Assembly (NCBI GenBank): GCA_964417555.1
Contig: CAYQIM010000006.1
Span: 1 to 10,082, forward strand
Origin: CAYQIM01 sp964417555
GTDB lineage: Bacteria; Pseudomonadota; Gammaproteobacteria; Diplorickettsiales; Diplorickettsiaceae
Length of the DNA: 10,082 bases
Direction of reading: 5' to 3'
Below, piece by piece: positions 6,327 through 10,082 of this stretch. Under the pieces are notes generated by a model. The model saw only the letters and a program-made list of their open reading frames with translations. It made no database searches and was not told where the DNA came from. The translations under genes were made by a program, and so were the position numbers. Numbering within the stretch: position 1 is the stretch's first letter; the number at the start of each line of letters is the position of its first letter.

Positions 6327-6983
6327 CTAATCGCTGTTATAATTCCCAACCGATAGCATTTTATTTTTGTGAATTGGGATTGGCTTAATCTCAGCTTCTG
6401 CATCGATAAATTCTGTTTTGCCTTCCATTTCTTCATAGGTTGGCTGTGCACCTGTCAGTTCAGGAAAAGCTTTACGCAAAGCTTGCGCTTCTGCGCATTT
6501 AGCCAATTGACCATAAGGCCTTTTAAACCACATTTTATTAGGAGCTAAACTATCTTTTTTTGTGGCATAATTTTCTTTCCAAAGTTCGCGCGCTACAAAT
6601 TCAACCAGGTGACCCTCAACTAGCTTTTTAACGGTAATCTCACACCATTTAGGGTAAGTAATTTCAACACCGCCTAATTTTTCTGTGATTTCTTCGCCAA
6701 ACAGAGGTGCACTCATACCCGCATAGACCCCACTTCGACTGGCTTGGGTACGATACAATCCGATACCTGGCATAATGACGTCCTGCCAAACTGTCAGCTT
6801 TTGCGAATAGCGGACTGACATAGGGACAATGTGGACAGGCTTTTGTAAAGGGTCTAATTTGGTGTTTCTACAATAGTTAATCACCATATTGATGCTTTCA
6901 TCTTTCGCGCCTGGATAAACACTGTTTTTTAATGCTAAAAATATGTCTTGATTCTCTTGTTCATTTTTAATGGGTAAATTCAT
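6327..6983 (-). CDS. bet: Phage single-strand annealing protein, Bet/RecT family
   Basis: This 218-aa annealase pairs complementary single strands produced by the neighbouring exonuclease. LKNSVYPGAKDESINMVINY followed by KLDPLQKPVHIVPM is characteristic of the phage Bet N-terminal region (compare lambda Bet around ANQYGLNPWTKEIYAFP). VWQDVIMPGIGLYRTQA and RPYGQLAKCAEAQALRKAFPE match the core and the later helix region. ATG 6983 has AAGG 8 nt upstream and lies 10 nt after the exonuclease stop; the longer start at 7037 would overlap that gene. It is shorter than lambda Bet (261 aa), in keeping with a missing C-terminal tail that may be the following 60-aa reading frame. Confidence 0.9.
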   Translation of the reverse strand: MNLPIKNEQENQDIFLALKNSVYPGAKDESINMVINYCRNTKLDPLQKPVHIVPMSVRYSQKLTVWQDVIMPGIGLYRTQASRSGVYAGMSAPLFGEEITEKLGGVEITYPKWCEITVKKLVEGHLVEFVARELWKENYATKKDSLAPNKMWFKRPYGQLAKCAEAQALRKAFPELTGAQPTYEEMEGKTEFIDAEAEIKPIPIHKNKMLSVGNYNSD

Positions 6984-6993
6984 AATCAGATCC

Positions 6994-7860
6994 TTAATTA
7001 AATGCATAACGGGGGAGAGTGATCTCTTGAATGCCATAACTTCTAGGCCAATTATTAGCCTCTAAACAGGCTTTATATTTACGTAAATTCTGTTTAAATA
7101 TTTCATGCCCTAACGCTATAGACGCTTCATCTAAAGAGTAGATGCCATAGGCATGAGGTAATTTTTTCTCAATCACAACAAATTCAAAAGAGCTCATCTT
7201 GATTTTATAGAGAACCTTTAGTGCCTCTTTTATCATGGCGACTTGTACATGATAGCCATGGTCTTTTGCAGAAAAAGAAAAGCTTCTCTCATCAGCTTTT
7301 TTTTCACCTTTGATATCGATAACAAATTTATCTTGCCAAAGGTCTGGACGACATTTACATAAGACCCCTGTTTCTTCATCAATCCAATACAGTGATTTTT
7401 CTATCTTGGCACGTGACAGATCAATTTTAAAAATAGGGAAAATTTCCTCTTTTATTATTTTTGTCATCCTCGTTAAAGCTTGATAATCACTATCGGTGTG
7501 ACCATCGGGTAGTTTTTCTATAATTTTTCCTCTTCCATTCAAGGTGGTAGCTAACTCCTTATTAAATTCTCTTCCCGCTTTAGTTGTGCCATTAATGTGA
7601 GGAATGACTACAAAGCGGTTATCAAATTCTTCTGGCTCTAAAACGAGCGTATGGAGAGCTTGACCAAAATCAAAACACTTTTTTTCTTTTTCAGGTGGTC
7701 TATCAGGATCTAAATAACGATTCCAATAGTGTTTAGCTGAAGTCTTTAATTCCATGATAGCCGTACGGCTAATTCCAGGTCCTTGGTGATAAGCGTCATT
7801 GGAGATATCGTAGATTCCAGGTTCGATGTTCTGTTGCTTTATTATTGGCTGTGTGTTCAT
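6994..7860 (-). CDS. RecE-like PD-(D/E)XK exonuclease (exodeoxyribonuclease VIII type)
   Basis: This 288-aa protein probably resects double-stranded DNA ends 5' to 3', giving 3' tails for the annealase. The N-terminus reads GIYDISNDAYHQGPGISRTA, the usual RecE/YqaJ-like opening. FDFGQALHTLVLEPEEF carries the conserved His70. The nuclease core shows CRPDLW (Asp173), VIDIKG (Asp182, Lys184) and HGYHVQVAMI (about residues 201-210). ATG 7860 overlaps the previous stop by 4 nt (ATGA) with GGAG upstream. The size fits the catalytic C-terminal region of E. coli RecE and typical stand-alone phage versions. Exonuclease-annealase adjacency strongly supports the call. Confidence 0.9.
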   Translation of the reverse strand: MNTQPIIKQQNIEPGIYDISNDAYHQGPGISRTAIMELKTSAKHYWNRYLDPDRPPEKEKKCFDFGQALHTLVLEPEEFDNRFVVIPHINGTTKAGREFNKELATTLNGRGKIIEKLPDGHTDSDYQALTRMTKIIKEEIFPIFKIDLSRAKIEKSLYWIDEETGVLCKCRPDLWQDKFVIDIKGEKKADERSFSFSAKDHGYHVQVAMIKEALKVLYKIKMSSFEFVVIEKKLPHAYGIYSLDEASIALGHEIFKQNLRKYKACLEANNWPRSYGIQEITLPRYAFN

Positions 7861-8168
7861 AAACAACTCCTGTTAGGGTATTGAGGGTGTAATCTTTCTT
7901 GATCAGCTCTACAGGCTATTTCCTCTTGTAAGGATTTCTCAATAAATTGCGAAAGGTTGATCGTCGTATCTCCCGTTTTAACTAACTCAACGATAAGAGG
8001 ATCGCGAATATCAGTCGGGAGATCGTCATAATGTTTGTAAAGCAGATTAATCGCTCGCTCGATATAAAAGTCGTACTTGTGACTAATTCCCCAGTGGCTA
8101 GGTTCACAGCAACGATAAATAACTATTGTGTGTATGGATGTGGCTGGAGGAGGTAATACATTAACCAT
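7857..8168 (-). CDS. Unknown 103-aa protein, paralogue of the preceding gene
   Basis: I recognise no family. Residues about 29-66 (HKYDFYIERAINLLYKHYDD, then LP and a VELVKTG tail) align without gaps to residues about 47-82 of the 181-aa protein encoded at 8161-8706, sharing YD, I, AI, Y, Y, LP, D and E[IVL][IV]KT. The two are probably tandem duplicates. ATG 8168 overlaps the upstream stop by 8 nt (ATGGTTAA), with GGAGG before it. Position in a phage recombination operon suggests an early phage function. Confidence 0.75.
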   Translation of the reverse strand: MVNVLPPPATSIHTIVIYRCCEPSHWGISHKYDFYIERAINLLYKHYDDLPTDIRDPLIVELVKTGDTTINLSQFIEKSLQEEIACRADQERLHPQYPNRSCL

Positions 8169-8706
8169 GTGACACCTCCTCTGTCAGAGAGAAATAATAT
8201 TCCATTTCTCTCATGTCATCTGGGTCACCATATTTAATGGTGTATTCTTCATCCTCAGCATTGGTTTTTATTTGTTTTTTTAAATCAGAGGTAATCGTGT
8301 TGGCAAAACAAGCGCGTTTATTTCCCAAACCCTGAATAAAATGTGCTTGTAGATAATCATATAACTCAGTAAAGCTTTCCGAATCTCCTTTTTTTAGCAT
8401 GATTTGAATAATACAATCTGCTAATAAAGAGTCATTATCATAGTCACTGAAAACTGATCCTTTTTCTGTTTTGATAATCTCCATGACCAATTCAAATTGC
8501 AGGTCTTCGGGTAATGTTTCATAATACTCATAACCCTCATCAATCGCTTCGCGAATAAGCCGATCGTATTCTTTCGTTACGCAAAAACGACTTTTTTTCC
8601 ATTCAGGGATTTCAGTTACCATATTTGAAAAAGTAGTCCAACTTGAATTAGCTTCGCTGTTACCTAAACCATTGCCAAGTGCTTTATATGGTATTGGATT
8701 AGCCAT
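8161..8706 (-). CDS. Unknown 181-aa acidic protein of the recombination operon
   Basis: No family is recognised. The protein has no signal peptide or membrane span and an acidic C-terminus (NAEDEEYTIKYGDPDD). The central segment KEYDRLIREAIDEGYEYYET followed by LPEDLQ and MEIIKTEKG is shared with the next gene product. A small helical domain may therefore be duplicated within the operon. ATG 8706 overlaps the previous stop by 8 nt (ATGGCTAA), with AGGAGGT upstream. Confidence 0.78.
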   Translation of the reverse strand: MANPIPYKALGNGLGNSEANSSWTTFSNMVTEIPEWKKSRFCVTKEYDRLIREAIDEGYEYYETLPEDLQFELVMEIIKTEKGSVFSDYDNDSLLADCIIQIMLKKGDSESFTELYDYLQAHFIQGLGNKRACFANTITSDLKKQIKTNAEDEEYTIKYGDPDDMREMEYYFSLTEEVSHG

Positions 8707-8932
8707 GATCCACCTCCTGTCCTAAAATTTTTAGAAGAAGAAGGCTAGGTTTTTCTGTTTGGGTGTGATGTTGCGTTATTAACCTATAAAGTTTTTTAAG
8801 ATGCTCTAAAGGAACATAATCTCCTTGGGAAAGCACTTGAGTCTCCTCAAAGTGCTTCGCTACTTGATTTACAAGGCTAATGTTCTCAGCTATCAATTTA
8901 GTGATAGATTGGGAAAGATGCTGATTATCCAT
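8699..8932 (-). CDS. Unknown 77-aa protein, tandem paralogue of the preceding gene
   Basis: This is a helical, soluble protein of no recognised family. Its second half (HLKKLYRLITQ, then PSLLLLKILGQEV) aligns to HVKRIFQMIKK and NSLLRVKIMGPAQEV of the 77-aa protein encoded just upstream at 8925-9158. Equal lengths and matching ends indicate tandem duplication. ATG 8932 overlaps the upstream stop by 8 nt (ATGGATAA), with AGGAGGT before it. Confidence 0.75.
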   Translation of the reverse strand: MDNQHLSQSITKLIAENISLVNQVAKHFEETQVLSQGDYVPLEHLKKLYRLITQHHTQTEKPSLLLLKILGQEVDHG

Positions 8933-9158
8933 TGTTCACCTCCTGAGCTGGTCCCATTATTTTTACGCGAAGAAGGCTGTTTATTGGGGTTTTAGCCTGG
9001 TACTTTTTTATCATTTGAAAAATTCTTTTAACATGCTTAAAGGCCTCGGGATTTTTAACCCATATAGCATGTATTCGTTCAAAGTCTTGGTTGAGTTGTT
9101 TAGGATCGACATTTACCGTTACTAATTCAACGCTATTAAGATCATCAATTTTAGACAT
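8925..9158 (-). CDS. Unknown 77-aa protein of the recombination operon
   Basis: The start at ATG 9158 is favoured by a full AAGGAGG 5 nt upstream and an 8-nt overlap with the previous stop (ATGTCTAA). A longer frame from 9251 would overlap the upstream gene by 100 nt. The product begins MSKIDDLNSVELVTV and is helical in its second half, which resembles the next gene product. No function can be assigned. Confidence 0.75.
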   Translation of the reverse strand: MSKIDDLNSVELVTVNVDPKQLNQDFERIHAIWVKNPEAFKHVKRIFQMIKKYQAKTPINSLLRVKIMGPAQEVNNG

Positions 9159-9600
9159 GACTTCCTCCTTGTTTGTTGTTTTTAGAGATCTTAAGGACCT
9201 TTGTATATTCCTTGGAATAAGGCTCAAAACCATCGTAGCTATCGAGCTCATCGGCCGATTTTAGTAGCATGTACCTTAATTTTTTGAGGTCATCTGCGAC
9301 TTCTCTCAGTAACTCTTGTCCTTGAGTTTGACTTACATTTAATGAGAGGAAGGTAGAGTAAGGGTTAATGCCATCATCTATAGCGCTATGCGCTTCTCCG
9401 ACCCCTATTTGGAACGATTCTAAAAGTATCTCTAAGCCTTTAGTTAAATCATTAAATTGAAAACTTGGTTTAGACTTTAGAAATGCCTTTAATTCTTCAA
9501 TTAAATCCTTTATGAGAGATGGTATTTGGTAACACTGCGATAGATAGTCGCAGGCAGGTTGTCTTAGACAAATGAATTGATTTAAACTGACGTTAGCCAT
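9151..9600 (-). CDS. Unknown 149-aa protein, first gene of the recombination operon
   Basis: ATG 9600 has AGGAG 7 nt upstream and is the first start codon after a strong minus-strand promoter. The product looks helical and soluble, with Leu/Lys/Glu-rich stretches (LIKDLIEELKAFLKSK and LLREVADDLKKLRYMLLKSA). I recognise no family. First position in a phage early operon is where regulators, host-takeover proteins or anti-defence proteins often lie, but nothing specific is visible. Confidence 0.75.
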   Translation of the reverse strand: MANVSLNQFICLRQPACDYLSQCYQIPSLIKDLIEELKAFLKSKPSFQFNDLTKGLEILLESFQIGVGEAHSAIDDGINPYSTFLSLNVSQTQGQELLREVADDLKKLRYMLLKSADELDSYDGFEPYSKEYTKVLKISKNNKQGGSHV

Positions 9601-9636
9601 TAGTTTACTCCTAGTAAGTAGATTGTGGTTAGCTGG

Positions 9637-9661
9637 TAACTGGAATCTCTAGTTCCGGTTA
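9637..9661. promoter_or_regulatory. Dyad in the leader of the recombination operon
   Basis: TAACTGGAA (9637-9645) and TTCCGGTTA (9653-9661) form 9-bp arms with one mismatch around a 7-nt centre. It lies downstream of the predicted minus-strand start and upstream of the first gene's ribosome-binding site. It could be an operator or an mRNA hairpin. Confidence 0.45.
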
Positions 9662-9685
9662 TCGGCGCTATTTAAGTACAAGTTA

Positions 9686-9714
9686 ACTATAAATCATTTT
9701 AGTTATTTTTGCAA
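9686..9714 (-). promoter_or_regulatory. Sigma-70 promoter of the recombination operon
   Basis: On the minus strand, TTGCAA (9714-9709), a 17-nt spacer and TATAGT (9691-9686). AGTTAACT, a perfect 8-bp palindrome (9681-9688), overlaps the -10 region and could be part of an operator. Confidence 0.6.
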
Positions 9715-9730
9715 ATATATTTTTAGTTTT

Positions 9731-9759
9731 TTGTAATTAAGCCTCTTAAATGTTAAACT
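9731..9759 (+). promoter_or_regulatory. Sigma-70 promoter for the ParG-like gene
   Basis: TTGTAA (9731-9736), a 17-nt spacer and TAAACT (9754-9759). It lies 16 bp from the -35 box of the opposing promoter, making a compact divergent control region. Confidence 0.45.
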
Positions 9760-9798
9760 CTCCTGCGGTAGCTGCTATTTTTGTGAAAGGCAATGTAA

Positions 9799-9966
9799 AT
9801 GACAGATAAAAAATCTTCTTTAGGTCAACCAAAAGAAAAATTAGTGCATATGAGCTTTGTTGTTCCTGAAAGCTTGCGTAATAAGTTTAAAGGAAAAGTT
9901 TCTACTCAAGGAAAAAAAATGCAAGAAGTGCTAGAAGATTTAATGAAAGAATATATAAAAAAATAA
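9799..9966 (+). CDS. ParG-like ribbon-helix-helix DNA-binding protein
   Basis: This 55-aa protein starts at ATG 9799 with AAGG 8 nt upstream. A flexible basic N-terminus (MTDKKSSLGQPKEK) precedes a beta strand (VHMSFVV) and two helices (PESLRNKFKGKVSTQG, KKMQEVLEDLMKEYIKK), the ribbon-helix-helix plan seen in ParG-type plasmid partition proteins. The strand residues should contact the DNA major groove as a dimer. It is transcribed divergently from the recombination operon and has its own promoter and terminator, fitting an autorepressor of this region. No ParA gene is visible next to it. A phage repressor of the same fold is an equally good reading. Confidence 0.75.
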   Translation: MTDKKSSLGQPKEKLVHMSFVVPESLRNKFKGKVSTQGKKMQEVLEDLMKEYIKK

Positions 9967-9992
9967 TATCTATTAAAAATAGGATATTTTTT
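9965..9992 (+). terminator. Intrinsic terminator after the ParG-like gene
   Basis: AATATCTATT pairs with AATAGGATATT through a 3-nt loop, with one bulged G, followed by a T6 run (9987-9992). The stem is AT-rich but in the right place, overlapping the stop codon. Confidence 0.6.
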
Positions 9993-10046
9993 GCTTTAGA
10001 ATCTAATTAAACTTTACTTCCCTAGATTAATAACAAGGAAAACAAA

Positions 10047-10082
10047 GTGACCATTACCATTCATCAGCCTTTTGATAAGCTC
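10047..10082 (+). CDS. Start of an unidentified gene (partial at window end)
   Basis: GTG 10047 has AAGG 8 nt upstream and an in-frame stop shortly before it. The 12 visible codons read MTITIHQPFDKL. This is too short to identify, and a gene is likely but unproven. Confidence 0.4.
   Translation, partial: MTITIHQPFDKL

Overview
The window looks like a prophage or phage-plasmid segment from an AT-rich gammaproteobacterium, most likely an intracellular Legionellales/Coxiellaceae-type host such as Rickettsiella or Diplorickettsia. The lineage is an inference from AT-rich composition, the style of the hybrid kinase and receiver proteins, and the cyclodipeptide-synthase-like gene, a family known from Rickettsiella grylli. 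I could not run a search to confirm it. No rRNA, tRNA or CRISPR array is visible.

Layout. (1) 1-1080, plus strand: the 3' part of a phage terminase large subunit, followed by a small lipoprotein/membrane protein. (2) 1140-5835, minus strand: a signalling cargo. In transcription order it holds a LuxR-type helix-turn-helix protein, a single-domain response regulator with a coiled-coil tail, a degenerate IS5-family insertion (3691-4539, opposite orientation), a frameshifted protein that I read as a tRNA-dependent cyclodipeptide synthase (CDPS), and a frameshifted soluble PAS-HisKA-HATPase-receiver hybrid histidine kinase that starts 1 nt after the CDPS stop. (3) 5955-9600, minus strand: a phage recombination operon. 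Five small unrecognised proteins lead into a RecE-like PD-(D/E)XK exonuclease, a Bet/RecT-family annealase and two small proteins. (4) 9601-10082: a compact divergent promoter region, a plus-strand 55-aa ParG-like ribbon-helix-helix protein with its own terminator, and the first codons of another gene.

How the parts may work together. Exonuclease plus annealase form a standard two-component phage recombination system, and the terminase packages DNA. The ParG-like protein sits where a repressor of the divergent promoters or a partition factor would sit. The cargo is the unusual part: an enzyme family that makes diketopiperazines from aminoacyl-tRNAs is translationally coupled to a cytosolic hybrid kinase, next to an output-less receiver and a receiver-less HTH protein. 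This suggests a diffusible-signal circuit carried by a mobile element, apparently now decaying: the synthase and the kinase each carry one frame break and the nearby IS carries several.

The small-gene operon is also unusual. Four consecutive junctions use exactly the same 8-nt overlap (ATGnnTAA), and two adjacent gene pairs look like tandem paralogues.
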